Source of the DNA: Lunularia cruciata
Taxonomy: Eukaryota > Streptophyta > Marchantiopsida > Lunulariales > Lunulariaceae
Assembly (NCBI GenBank): GCA_948567375.1
Contig: OX419759.1
Coordinates: forward strand, 50,879,493-50,943,492
Length of the DNA stretch: 64,000 nucleotides
Reading direction: 5' to 3'
Made by a program: the position numbers and the translations under genes. Shown here one piece after another: positions 11,980 through 22,329 of the stretch. Numbering within the stretch: position 1 is the first letter of the stretch; every line of letters begins with the position of its first letter. Under the pieces are notes generated by a model that saw only the letters and a list, made by a program, of their open reading frames with translations, did not search any database and was not told where the DNA came from.

Positions 11980-12879
11980 ATGGCGGCAATACCGGATGTT
12001 ATCCTTGCAATGCAACAACAAATCGAGCATCTTACTCGATTGTTGGATGAACGAGACCAGCAACGACGAGAACATATAGACAGAGCGCCAATTCGAGATG
12101 GAGAAGATCACATTCGATTTCCGAAACCCAAGGTGTTTGAAGGCAAGAATCTTCCAGGCACAGTGGAGAATTTTGTGTTTGACTGTGAACGTTACTTTGA
12201 AGCCACCAATCTTCAAGACGAGCGGAAACAAATTCTCTTGGCTTCTAGCCAATTGGATGGAGTGGCAAAACTTTGGTGGCGATTCCGAGTAGAAAGAGCT
12301 GAACGACAAATTGTTACACCAATTTGTACACGGGCAGAATTCAAGGATGCAATACTTGGTCGATTTCAGACTATAAATGCCACCCGAGCTGCACGAGATA
12401 AATTGGCAGAGTTGAGGCAGATTGGCTCAGTGAGAAGCTACATCACACAATTTCAGAATATCATCATGCAAATTCCAAATATCCAAGAAGGTGAAGTTCT
12501 GGATCGATTTGTGCGAGGATTGAAGTCACGAACCAGATTGGAGGTGACCATGCGAGAGCCACAGAATGTAGAACAAGCCATGCAATTGGCTGAGCGTTTT
12601 GATTCCTTAGTTGCGACAACTTGGTCTTGACCTCGACCTACACAAAACCCACCAGTACCACGAGTGGAAGAACAGGTACCAATGGAGATTGATGCTATCC
12701 AACGAAGACCACTTGGCACAGTAGATAGAGAAAGATTACGACAAAATGGAGGTTGTTTTTATTGTCGCCAGTTGGGGCATCGCATTGCTGAATGTCCACT
12801 CAAGAATGGATGACCTCGACAAGTTGCCCAAGTGGAGGTTGTGGAGCGGAATGATCAGGGAAACGAGGAATCCCAGTAG
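11980..12879 (+). pseudogene. gag: gag of Ty3-B (capsid and CCHC nucleocapsid), two nonsense codons
   Basis: The ATG at 11980 (MAAIPDVILAMQQQIEHL) opens 216 codons of retrotransposon gag: a basic/glutamate N-terminal helix, then the capsid core (KLWWRFRVERAE, RTRLEVTMREPQ). It stops at TGA 12628-12630, where copy E has CGA, a CpG transition. In the same frame a perfect CCHC knuckle follows (CFYCRQLGHRIAEC, 12754-12795). A second TGA is at 12811-12813, where copy D has CGA. The ancestral frame would then run to TAG at 12877-12879, just past a slippery heptamer. Gag would form the cytoplasmic particle and bind the RNA. As it stands only a truncated capsid could be made. Confidence 0.92.
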
Positions 12880-12936
12880 GAGATTTCGAGCCGCCTACTG
12901 GGAGCTTGATTAGTTCCAATGGGATTGAAGGCTCGA
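12858..12936 (+). promoter_or_regulatory. Putative -1 ribosomal frameshift signal between gag and pol
   Basis: GGGAAAC at 12858-12864 fits X XXY YYZ in the gag phase (codons GGA 12859, AAC 12862). A -1 slip gives GGG AAA CGA and enters the pol frame exactly. After a 7-nt spacer, CCCAGTAGG (12872-12880) and CCTACTGGG (12894-12902) form a perfect 9-bp stem with a 13-nt loop. Loop bases TCGAGCC (12886-12892) match GGCTCGA at 12930-12936, so a pseudoknot is possible. Gag stops at 12877 inside the stem. The heptamer is a known retroviral slip site. In this copy the TGA at 12811 lies upstream, so the signal is a legacy of the active parent. Confidence 0.62.
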
Positions 12937-14228
12937 CCTATGCAAGTTTGCTTCACTTGCAAGGTATGATATCTAATCGGGGTTGTAGAATTTTGGTTGA
13001 TTCTGGAAGTTCAGAGAATTGCATGTCTATGCAAGTAGCAAAGGAATTGGGTATTCCTATCAAGCCAGTGATTGGAAGTAGTTTGATGATGGCGGATGGT
13101 AGAAAGGGTTCTGCATTCCGCACCTTGCATCCTGTTACCTTCAAGATTGGGAAGGAGTATTTGGAGTGTATGAGGTTTGTAGTAGCACCTCTACACTATG
13201 ATATCATTCTGGGTCTACCTTGGCTTGAATGTCATAAGGTTCAATTTGATTGGACCCGACACCAAATTCAAGTACAACACCAAGGTAGGAATTTCCGATT
13301 AGGTTGTCTGGCACCTCTGAGTAAGACACCTAAGAATAGTCAGTCCCAAGATGGGAAGTTTGTCGAGAAGGTAGCCATAGAGCGAATCTGGAAGGGAGAT
13401 GAGTCCCAAGATGGGAAGTTTGCCAAGAAGGCAACCATGGAGCAAGCTCGGAAGAGAGATGAGTCCCTAGAAGGGAAGTTTGTTAATGAAGCAGCCATAG
13501 AGCAAGCTTTGGAGGAAGATAAGTCTATATTCGCAGTGTGGATCAAGCCAATTGCACAAGAACAATTTGAGGAGGGCCAAGTGCCACATCAAGCGACGGT
13601 TGATCGGATAGTTCAAGAGTTTGCAGATGTGTTTCCGGATGATCTGCCAAAGGGATTACCCTCTGATCGAGGTATGCCCTTCAAGATTGAGTTATTGCTA
13701 GGGAGTACTCCAGTGAGTAGACCAATCTATTGGCTCTCACCAAAGGAGTTGGAGGAGTTGCGAACAACACTTACAGAGTTGTTGGAGAAGGATTTCATAC
13801 AACATAGTACCTCTCCTTGGGGAGCACCGGTACTATTTGTTCCAAAGAAGGATGGAGGACTTCGTTTCTGTGGGCTCAATAAGCAAACCGTGAAGAATGC
13901 ATATCCCTTGCCTCGGATCGATGACTTGCTTGATCAATTAAGAGGAGCACAATACTTTTCCAAGCTAGATCTTCGTAGCGGCTATTGGCAAATTCCTATT
14001 GAAGGAGAGGACGTGAAAAAGACTGCCTTTCGTACAAGGTATGGACATTTTGAGTGGAGAGTTCTACCTTTCGGACTCACTAATGCTCCAGCAGTCTTCA
14101 TGGATCAGATGCATCGGGTGTTGGAGGGGCTATTGGATCAGTATGTGGTAGTGTTCTTAGATGATATCTTAATCTATAGTAGGACAGAGGCAGAACACAT
14201 GAATCATGTGCGAGAAGTCCTAAGATGA
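12906..14228 (+). pseudogene. pol: pol part 1 of Ty3-B: aspartic protease and reverse transcriptase
   Basis: The frame is open from just after the heptamer and has no convincing ATG of its own (a TTG lies at 12906), as expected if pol is made by frameshifting. Protease has the active-site triad DSG at 12999-13007 ([10 protein letters not shown]) and ILGLPWLE near 13213. RT starts at about 13620 ([11 protein letters not shown]), with [21 protein letters not shown] and the catalytic FLDDILIYS (aspartates 14160-14165). About 12 bp are missing near 13870: D and E read FxIDYxGLNK, B reads FCGLNK, losing the conserved DYR-type motif. TGA at 14226-14228 replaces an arginine codon. RT is therefore probably inactive. 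Confidence 0.92.
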
Positions 14229-14912
14229 CTACGACAGTGGAAATTTTATTGCAAGAAGTCAAAGTGTGATTTTTGGCAAAAGGAGGTTACCTTCTTGGGT
14301 CATAAGATCTCATCAGAGGGGATCAAGATGGAAGAAGAGAAGATCAAGGCCATTACTGATTGGCCTACCCCGAAGGATGCTACCAAAGTACAAGCGTTCA
14401 ACGGATTGGCCAGTTTTTACCGACGGTTCATCCACTATTATGCTCATGTGGCTGCACCATTGACTGACCTCTTGGGAAAGAACTCGAGCTTCCAATGGAC
14501 CACCAAGCATGAAGAAGCATTCCAGAAGTTAAAGCATATGGTGTCTTCAAGACCCATTCTTCAACCATATGATCCTCAACTACCTTGTGTGGTTGATTTT
14601 GATGCTTCTAACTTTGCAATTGGAGCTGTGTTGCAACAAGAATTTCCAGATGGACTACATCCTATTGCCTTTGTGTCTTGCCGACTAAATACAGCTGAAA
14701 GAAATTACTCTGCTCGAGATCGGGAACAACTTGCAATGGTATATGCCACCAAGGTATGGAGGCATTATCTCTTGGGGAAACAAGTGATCATGCGAACTGA
14801 TCACAAGCCATTGTTGCAGACCTTACACCTAGAGCACATGAAGAGTCGACATCATCGATGGGAAGAGCAACTCCAATTGTTCGACATCAAACTTGAGTAC
14901 AAACCAGGTTAG
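14229..14912 (+). pseudogene. pol: pol part 2 of Ty3-B: RT connection and RNase H
   Basis: This is the same frame as the upstream part, after the TGA. It contains GHKISSEGIKMEEEKI, the Ty3 segment FNGLASFYRRFIHYYA, then RNase H with CVVDFDASNFAIGAVLQQ (14585-14638), REQLAMVYA and RTDHKPLLQTLH. It ends at TAG 14910-14912 within EYKPG, where copy E has CGG and D has TGG, so a G to A change made the stop. RNase H would remove the RNA template during cDNA synthesis. The catalytic residues visible are intact. Confidence 0.9.
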
Positions 14913-15022
14913 TTCCATGTCATCCCTGATGCTCTATCACGACGACCTGATTTGAAGTCTCTTCCTCTCATCGCGGCAGCAATTACGACGATGTCAATTG
15001 ATCCCAAGATTCATAACGAGTT

Positions 15023-16510
15023 TTGGTTAGCCCTACAGCAAGATCCCTTCTCCAAATGGTATACGGTCGTCTAACAACACGCGACAAGGAGTACAACACC
15101 TTCTCCTTCAAGGAAGGCCTTTTATTCCATACAGACCAAATCTATGTTCCAACCAAAGGTGATCTTCGACTTGTGCGCCTTCAAGAAGCCCTTGATTTAC
15201 CAATAGCTGGTCACATGGGAGTGGACAAGACCTTGGGCACCCTCCAACGCCAATGGTGGTGGCCCAACATGACACAAGATGCTCGAGACTTTGTCCGATC
15301 ATGTGAGAGTTGCCAACGGAACAAGGCCAGCAACCAGAAGCCAAGTGGACTCCTTCAACCACTCGCCATTCCATCCGCTCATTGGGAGCATGTGAGCTTG
15401 GATCTCATCACATCCTTGCCAAAGACAAAACAAGGACACACCGCAATTGTGGTGTTTGTGGATAAGCTTAGTAAGCAAATCCACTTGGCACCAACCTGTG
15501 ATACCGTGGATGCTCCAACCTTAGCGCAAATCTACTTCGACAATGTCTTCAAGCATCATGGGATGCCACGTGTACTCATCTCCGACCGTGATCCTCGATT
15601 TACCAGGAAGTTTTGGCAAGCACTCTTCCAGATACTCGGCACCAAGCTTGCTTTGTCCACGGCCTATCATCCTCAAACTGATGGACAAACCGAACGCGCC
15701 AATCGTACATTGGAGGATATGTTGCGGGCCTTTGTCAATGTCCACCATACCAATTGGGATGAATGTCTTGCAGCTGCAGAATTTGCCTACAACAATTCCA
15801 AACAGGCAAGCACTGGATTTTCTCCCTTCTTTCTCAATTTTGGCCAAGATCCGCTTGTTCCAGATTCTCTTCTTGCTCCCCCTCCCTCTCAGGTTCCTCA
15901 TACTTCTACATTCTTGACCACTATATCCCAATCTCTCCAACAAGCCAAATCTCACCTCCTTGTTGCTCAAAATTGCCAAAAACAATATGCAAACCATCAT
16001 CGTCGTGATCTCACCTTTGAAGTTGGTGATAAAGTCATGTTATCCTCTAGTAACCTCCCTCTCCCACTTGATACCCAAGTTCGTAAACTTGCTCCTAATT
16101 GGATAGGACTCTTTGATATCACCCACATTATCTCTCCTGTTGCTTATCGTCTTGCCTTACCTTGTCACATGCGTATCCATCCTGTCTTTCATATTTCCAA
16201 GTTGAAACCCTTTGTTCCTAACCCTTCTTCCTTTTCCTCTCGAGTCCAACCTCCTCCTCTTCCTGTCCCTATCAATGATCATGAGGAGTACGAAGTTGAT
16301 CGTATCCTTGCGCGTCGCCATATTCAACGAGGCCGTCACCAACATACGGAGTACAAGGTCCTTTGGAAAGGGTATCCCCTTCATGATGCTACATGGGAAC
16401 CTCTTTCTCACCTCCAGAATGCACAGATGGCCATCAAGGAATTTGAAGCTTCACTGGCGACGAGGACGTCACCAACTAGCGGCGGGGGAATATGTAACAA
16501 TATGGAGTAA
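15023..16510 (+). pseudogene. pol: pol part 3 of Ty3-B: integrase with chromodomain
   Basis: The frame differs by one from the upstream part because of a 1-bp deletion near 15050 relative to E. The integrase zinc domain reads ALDLPIAGHMGVDK then CESCQRNK; the first His is Leu (CTT 15191-15193; E has CAT). The DDE core is present: D in SLDLITSLPK, D in LISDRDPRF, E in DGQTERANRT. A GPF/Y-like module reads NWIGLFDI. The C-terminus has a chromodomain, EYEVDRILARR...EYKVLWKGYPLHDATWEP (about 16285-16400), which in this family guides integration to chromatin. The stop TAA (16508-16510) lies in the 13-bp duplication at the start of the 3' LTR. Confidence 0.94.
16481..16492 (+). other. Polypurine tract of Ty3-B
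   Basis: GGCGGGGGAATA lies directly before the 3' LTR and is the likely plus-strand primer. It overlaps the end of the integrase-chromodomain frame (GGGI). Confidence 0.75.
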
Positions 16511-16928
16511 CAATATGGAGTTTAGTGACGAAGTTAGTCGGGCTTACGAAGTAGAGAATAAGACAAAATAGCCTAGAATATTCTAGAAGCATCTAAGAAG
16601 CTTCTTAGGAAGCTTCCCAACTAGTTAACTTGCGCCTTAAGCAGGTAGCTTCTAGAAGGAAGCTTCTAGAAGCTTCTAACTAGCTTAGCTTGCACGCCAA
16701 GTAGGCGGCTTCTAGAAGGAAGCTTCTTGAGAAGCTTCCTAGTTAACTTGGCTTGCACTCCAAGAAAGCGGCTCAAGGAAACTTCTTGAGAAGCTTCAAG
16801 GGTCTTGTATGCTACCTATAAATACCAAGGCCAAAGCTCATGCTAGGCATTCGGAGTTTTCCCTCATTCAAGTGTCCCAATGTGAGCTTCCATTCTCCTA
16901 TTTCTCTCCTCGGATTCGGTCTTTTACA
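16493..16928 (+). repeat. 3' LTR of Ty3-B
   Basis: At 436 bp it is the same length as the 5' LTR with two differences by my count, and it carries the same 13-bp duplication at its start. It ends CTTTTACA, followed by the target duplication TATAT. Confidence 0.96.
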
Positions 16929-17252
16929 TATATGCATCCACTATGTCTTTCATTTTTCAAAGTTGAAACCCTTTGTTTCTAATCCAACTTAATTTTCCTC
17001 TTGTGTCCAACCCCTTTTCCTCCCATCCCTATCACCTATCATGAGGAGTATTAAGTTGTCATACCCTTGCATGTTGCTACATTCAACATGGTTGCCAATA
17101 ACATATGGAGTACAAAGTTCTTTAGAAAGGGTATTTACTTCATGATGTCACTTGGGAGCCTCTTTCTGATCTCAAGAATGCACAAACTGCCATCCACAAG
17201 TTTGAAGCTTCCATGGTGATAAAACAATCACCAACTTAACAATAATGGAATA
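16929..17252 (+). pseudogene. pol: pol relic of Ty3-A, integrase end and chromodomain (part 2)
   Basis: This continues the integrase cut at 11273: the bases after the TATAT duplicate match B at HMRIHPVFHISKLKPFV. A degenerate chromodomain follows (GAGGAGTATTAAGTTG for EEYEV with a stop; TGGGAGCCTC for WEP at about 17153). It ends at a decayed polypurine tract before the 3' LTR. Confidence 0.85.
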
Positions 17253-17774
17253 TGTTACAATATGGAATTTATTGATAAGTTAATCAAGACCAACAAAGAA
17301 GCAAGTAGGCCAAATTAGCCAAGAATTATAAGAATATTCTAGAAGCATCTAAGAAGTTGTTTGTTACCTTCCTAAGTATTGGGCAATATGCATGCCAAGT
17401 GGTAAGTTCTAGGATGAAGCTTCTTAGGAAGCTTCTCGGCTAGCTAAGCTTGCATGCCAAGTAGGTGGTTTCTAGAAGGAAACTTCTTGGGAAGCTTCTC
17501 ATCTAGCTTAGCTTGTATGCCAAATAGACGGCTTCTAGAAGGAAGCTTCTTGAGCAGCTTCTTGGTTAGCTTGGCTTGCATTCTAAGAAAGTGGTTTTTA
17601 AGAAACTTCCTAAGAAGCTTCTCAAGAGCCTTGTATGTTTCCTATAAATACAAAAACTCATGCTAGGCATTCAAAGCTCATGCTAGGAATTCAAAGTTTC
17701 ACTCATTCAAGAGTCCCAATGTGATCTTTCACCTTGATCTTCCATTCTCCTATTTTTCTCCTTGGTCTTTTACA
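17253..17774 (+). repeat. 3' LTR of Ty3-A
   Basis: It begins TGTTACAATATGGAATTTA and ends GGTCTTTTACA. At 522 bp it is longer than the 5' copy (442 bp) because it has extra copies of the internal AAGCTTCT unit and a duplicated AAAGCTCATGCTAGG segment near 17670. Confidence 0.9.
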
Positions 17775-19161
17775 GTTTAGATGGTTAATTGCCTTGGAGA
17801 TATAAAATGTAATTCTCTTTATATACCATTGTCCCATTGAGCAAAGGACCTATAATCATATCAATATAGATAGAACCCAATCTGAATTTCTAGGCAACAA
17901 AACATATATTATTGGTAGATAACAAATGCATGTTGAGGTTTCCACACAATATTCCCAAGACTATAATATAGCTTTTATACTTGGGTCAAAATCATTGCAA
18001 CTTTAGTTTATGAGTTGTTAGATTTCCAAGCTACAAAGCTATGAGTAGTAGGTTCTTTTAGCATTTACACCATACATGTAGACGTAGCCCTAATTGTTGA
18101 TTCCCTTACTTGAAGGACTTTGTTTTTGCCCATTTTGTGTCAAAGTTTCTTAAATATAGTCCTATAGAGACATATTCATGAGGACAATTATTTGGTTTTA
18201 CTTACTGAGCTAGCTCTGACAACAAGAGCATGAACAAAAAAGCTGATCAGTCATTTGTGACCCATAGATCTATTTTGTGACAACAAAATTCTGACGTCAA
18301 GGTTTGAGGAGTGTTAATCCTTAACATGGGTTTTTAAAATTCTTGGAGATTCTAGTAAGTAATCAAATTTCACAATCACGATACAATAAACATGTTTGTG
18401 ACATTGAAAAGTTGGACATTTTCCAATATCAAAACAAGGTCTATAAATCTTCCATGGAGATGACAACAAGCAAAGAACTAATGAGAAGAATAATAAAGAA
18501 CTCATGAGAAGAACATGAAGATCAAGTCTCATGCTTTGCTGATAAAGAGAATATAAATCCATGTATCAATGTAAATCTATTGATTGTTAATGGTTGATGA
18601 TGACTATACATATAACTTCATTCTCATGTTTGTGATATAATGGACATTTAGAGCTATTTGTCCAATGTTCAAGAGAACAAAGCCAACCTCTACTTTGACA
18701 TGTTGATCAATTATGTCTATTTGTCAACTTGTGCTTCTCTCAAATGCATCTCAATAGGTTCCCATCATCCATTGTGATAGTTCTAGATCTGACTGGTGCT
18801 AGCATTCCAAATGATTCTTGAGCTTCAAGTGAGCTAGATTTTTCAATAGCCTCTTGACTACAAAGCTGCTAAATCATATTTGAAAGCAATAATGACCTGT
18901 TCATGGTTATTCTTTACAAGACTTGTAAGCATAGCTAGCTATAGATATCAATCCTTTTTCCACTTCATCTAGGTAATAATACGTAGTATCAGGTTTCCTA
19001 GGGCATATAATCTGCTCAATCAACTTCATGTGCAGATCTTTGGAAGTTACCATCTTTGACAAACTTAAATCATGGCTCATTTGCACTTGAGAGCTATAGC
19101 TTGCATCAATGATGCCTAATTCAACAAGGTACTACTCATACAAAGGATGACTATACATCCT
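17775..19161. other. Unassigned region right of Ty3-A
   Basis: It starts with the right target-duplication partner GTTTA. No clear gene. The stretch 18850-19160 may hold the decayed C-terminal end of the transposase relic that follows on the minus strand, but I cannot align it confidently. Confidence 0.35.
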
Positions 19162-20915
19162 TCATCTTGGTGCCAACGTTCTACTTGAAAAAAATTCATT
19201 AGAAACTTGATTATATATTGCACAAATCTCATGACACAAAATCAAGATTGAAGTGAAAGTCTTACAAGAGCAAGTAGAGTAGTAAAAAGTATCATCATGG
19301 TCACAAAGAATAAAAAATGAGACATTTTGCCACTCTTGTGACTTTTGGCTTGCCATGTTCTAGCAAAAGGATCTGATTCCACAAGATGATAGGAATATCT
19401 ATTTGAGAGATTTAATTTTTCATGCCATAAGTGATCAAAATATATACTCCAAGTTTTGCATTATTGAACTCTTGGCTCATACATGATCAACATATTTACT
19501 CCAAGTTTTTCATTGTTGAACTCTTGTCTCTTGTCTTGAGCTCCTTTAATATTGCAAACTCTTGATGTTAGATAATGCCAACAATGATCTGATATTTGGT
19601 GCAAGTTAATGTTCAAGTCCTTTTTTGACTCTCCTTGTTCTTTGATCCAAGAATTACTAGAATCTCCTCTTTGATTGGCAACATGACCAGCCATGAAGTG
19701 CTTTGCAATGAAAGTAGCACAAAATTTTTCTTGCACCACCCACATAGACTTCAAAAATGTGGTTGCGCTTGGATAGTTTTTGAATTTAGAGATTATATTT
19801 TTATATTTTTCTGCAAATACATATGTTGTCTCAAGCATCTCAAATATCAATGAATTGCATTACTTAAGGAAACTCTTGCAAACATCATGTTGCATATTAG
19901 TGTAGAAAGCTACAAAATTTGTACAAAAGTGGTGCAAACCCAAGAGTTTGCTCTACTTCAATGTTCATGCTATAAGAAAGAACGTTGAAGCTCCATCAAT
20001 CATCAAAACAACACCTTCTTGATCCAATCTAAATAGCCTAGCAACTTTGATTGCTTCATCCAAAGCTTTTAATGCGGCAAAAAGCCATCTTTGTCAAGAT
20101 TGTTTTGCCAAAGTAGTAGATGGTGTTGAAAACTATTAAGATCACATTGTATGATGTTATCTTGAAGGTTCCATCCAAAATTATGACATCTTCATATATT
20201 TTGGCTTATGGTATCAAGGAAAGCTTTTGGATATAAATCTCTTCAATTCTTATTGAATCATTATAAACTATGTCAAAAATACCACCATTGGCCAAAATTC
20301 TTTTACCCATCATCATGAATGCATTGATAGCATGTGGATCACTACCAAAAGTCATGCTTCTCCCCTTAGCTTTGACTTGATACATCAGATTATCCTCATA
20401 ATCAATATTTGGCCATCTCCACAAAATCATGCACCAAAGCTTTCCAATGGGAACAAGCACCTATCTCTATCATAAAATCAAGTTCTTTTGGTGTTAACTT
20501 GGCTTCATATCACCTTTATGTGAGAGTATACATTGTGCTTTGTGAAATATGGTGATTGTGTTCTAGACAAAGGCCAATACTTTCTCCCTTGATAGCATAC
20601 TCCTTATCTTATCTTGGAAGAGATTTGTGTATGTGAATGGAATTTTAAATGTGCACCAGATCACTAGTTTTGCAACATAAAAACCCTTTTGGATAGCATC
20701 TTTGCTTCCAAAAAGCTCTAGAACATTTTTTTGTCCATCTTAAAGGTACTCTTACCAACTACAAAATCTTCTTTTTGTGCAATTTCCCAAATATGAGGTA
20801 GTAGGCTGACCTTAAAAGAGGCAACCCATAGGCCAACTAGCTTGGTTGCAAAACTACAAAAAAAATAGTTATCTGAGTCATCACTTGAAAAATTTGAGTA
20901 ACCAATACAAGTCAT
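19162..20915 (-). pseudogene. FAR1/MULE-type transposase relic
   Basis: Minus-strand pieces occur in the order expected for a FAR1-like or Mutator-like transposase. An N-terminal piece at 20915-20718 is followed by a broken stretch with CLEHNHHIS, like the HNH end of a FAR1 DNA-binding domain. Next comes the transposase core around 20200-20130 (EDVIILDGTFKITSYNVIL). Then HFMAGHVANQRGDSSNSWIK at about 19700-19640, the usual HF.G..QR.ES.N..K signature. Last is a SWIM-like zinc finger at about 19275-19210 (CSCKTF...LCHEICAIYNQ). Stops and shifts between pieces make it a pseudogene. I found no terminal inverted repeats, so autonomous element versus domesticated gene cannot be told. Confidence 0.62.
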
Positions 20916-22329
20916 GCTAATCTTTTAGTTTATGATCAAATTAAAATTGCTTGATGATTTACAACAAAATGTGGAGTAAGATTTGCCTTGTATTGGAAGA
21001 TGACTATTGGTAGCAAAAAAATGCAAGGTATCAACCTATGAGGCTTGAGAGAACCCAAGATTCATATTGAAATAGAGAAGTATATAGCAATCACAATGAT
21101 GTTCTATCTTCTCGCAATTCAACTCTCACTACTTACAAGGTCTCTCGTAAGGTTAAACTCTCACTACCTACAATATCTTGCAAGGTTAAAGTCTCACAAT
21201 GCTGGTTTGTTTGTAACCAAGACCACCTGATGACAAGAACACCACCTGGCAAGGATAGAAATGGGAACAACATATTATTAGTGTCCAATGACCTTTCTCT
21301 TTGATTGTTTGTTACAAAGGTATAGATGTAAATTGATCTGCCAAGCAATGGAAGAGAATGAAAAGACATGGACTACAACAAGTAAGTACATTTTTCAATC
21401 ATGTTAGTGAACCCTACACACCAACTTCTTTTTGTCTAAAGAGCATGCAGAAAGTACCAAAGAGCCTCTTCAAAATATCTAAATTAAGGCAGGAAGAATT
21501 GGTACCTCCTTCCTAAGAATTTAAAGTCTAGAAAATTTGTCTCACTCCTAATAACATGTGACCATGAGTGGAGGCTAATAGTGTTACTAATACTACCTTT
21601 TGAGAAAAGATTGGGTTCTCTTATATTTGTGTCTCTCTTATATATCATTCTCTTATCATGAAAAAATTGGGTTTCTCTAGATCTTTGCATATGGCTTGTT
21701 CTCTCTTCTTCCCTTTCATCATTCTGTACAGCTTGTGATTTTGGATATAGCAGTTGGCAACAAAAAATGAGGTTGAAAATTTTTGATCACTCAAGGTAGG
21801 AATTAGTATTTTCAACAATATTAGGAGTTCATGCTTCAAGTAGCTAGAAAGTCAAACCTCCATAAGTATAGTTAAAATAGCAAAAAGGTGACCACATAGA
21901 ACACAAGAAGGATGGGAAGACCACATCAAGCCATACAAGGGAGAGACAAAAGAAGTAAATGGAACTAGGTCCCAATAGTATCAATATGAGAAATCTATCC
22001 TACTACACCTAAGATATCCAAGCTTTGCAAGTCGTAAGATCAACAAACTATTGGAGCATCCAAAGGAGCATCACCTAGAGTGATTGTTCTCCTATGGATT
22101 GCACCAGCAATGCTCTCTGTAGAGAAATGGACACATGTTGTTTAATGTATGTCACAAAGTATGAGAGTGAGAGTGGTACCCATGGTGTCTAATATGATAA
22201 GCTCTTGCACACTCCCTGACAAATATATCAAATTATATGTCTATTGCTCCACATGACTCCAAGGCTAAAAGAACCAAGAGGTGACTTTGTTGTATACTCT
22301 TGTACTTGGAGACCTTGTGTGCTACAGCT
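20916..22329. other. Unassigned region
   Basis: No recognisable coding region. A short direct repeat near 21125-21195 reads CTCACTAC.TACAA.GT.T..C.AGGTTAAA twice. The rest shows no structure I can name. Confidence 0.35.

Larger units (their letters stand above)
11274..16928 (+). mobile_element. Ty3-B: young, nearly full-length Ty3/Gypsy chromovirus
   Basis: This is a complete LTR retrotransposon of 5655 bp nested in Ty3-A. The LTRs are 436 bp each and I count two differences between them (CCGAAG/CCAAAG and TTTCTC/TTTCCC). It is flanked by a perfect 5-bp duplication TATAT (11269-11273 and 16929-16933). Order: 5' LTR, tRNA-Met primer site, gag, pol with protease-RT-RNase H-integrase-chromodomain, polypurine tract, 3' LTR. 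Coding is disrupted by nonsense changes at 12628, 12811, 14226 and 14910, a 12-bp deletion near 13870 and a 1-bp deletion near 15050, so it is not autonomous. Chromodomain and domain order place it in the chromovirus branch. Confidence 0.97.
6478..17774 (+). mobile_element. Ty3-A: old Ty3/Gypsy chromovirus, host of nested Ty3-B
   Basis: Both LTRs (6478-6919 and 17253-17774) begin TGTAACAATATGG or TGTTACAATATGG and end near CTTTTACA. Between them lie gag, protease, RT, RNase H, integrase and chromodomain relics in chromovirus order. The element is interrupted at 11273/16929 inside the integrase C-terminal region by Ty3-B. When B is removed with one TATAT, the integrase reading continues (ACCTTGTCATATATGCATCC). 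Flanks CTTTA and GTTTA look like a 5-bp duplication with one mutation. Dozens of stops and small indels make it non-coding, so it is much older than B. Confidence 0.93.

Noticed and set aside
15521-16000. Long minus-strand open frame (159 codons) opposite Ty3-B integrase
   Set aside because: It is antisense to conserved integrase, and the equivalent frame recurs opposite integrase in copy E (61886-62365), as expected for a shadow frame.
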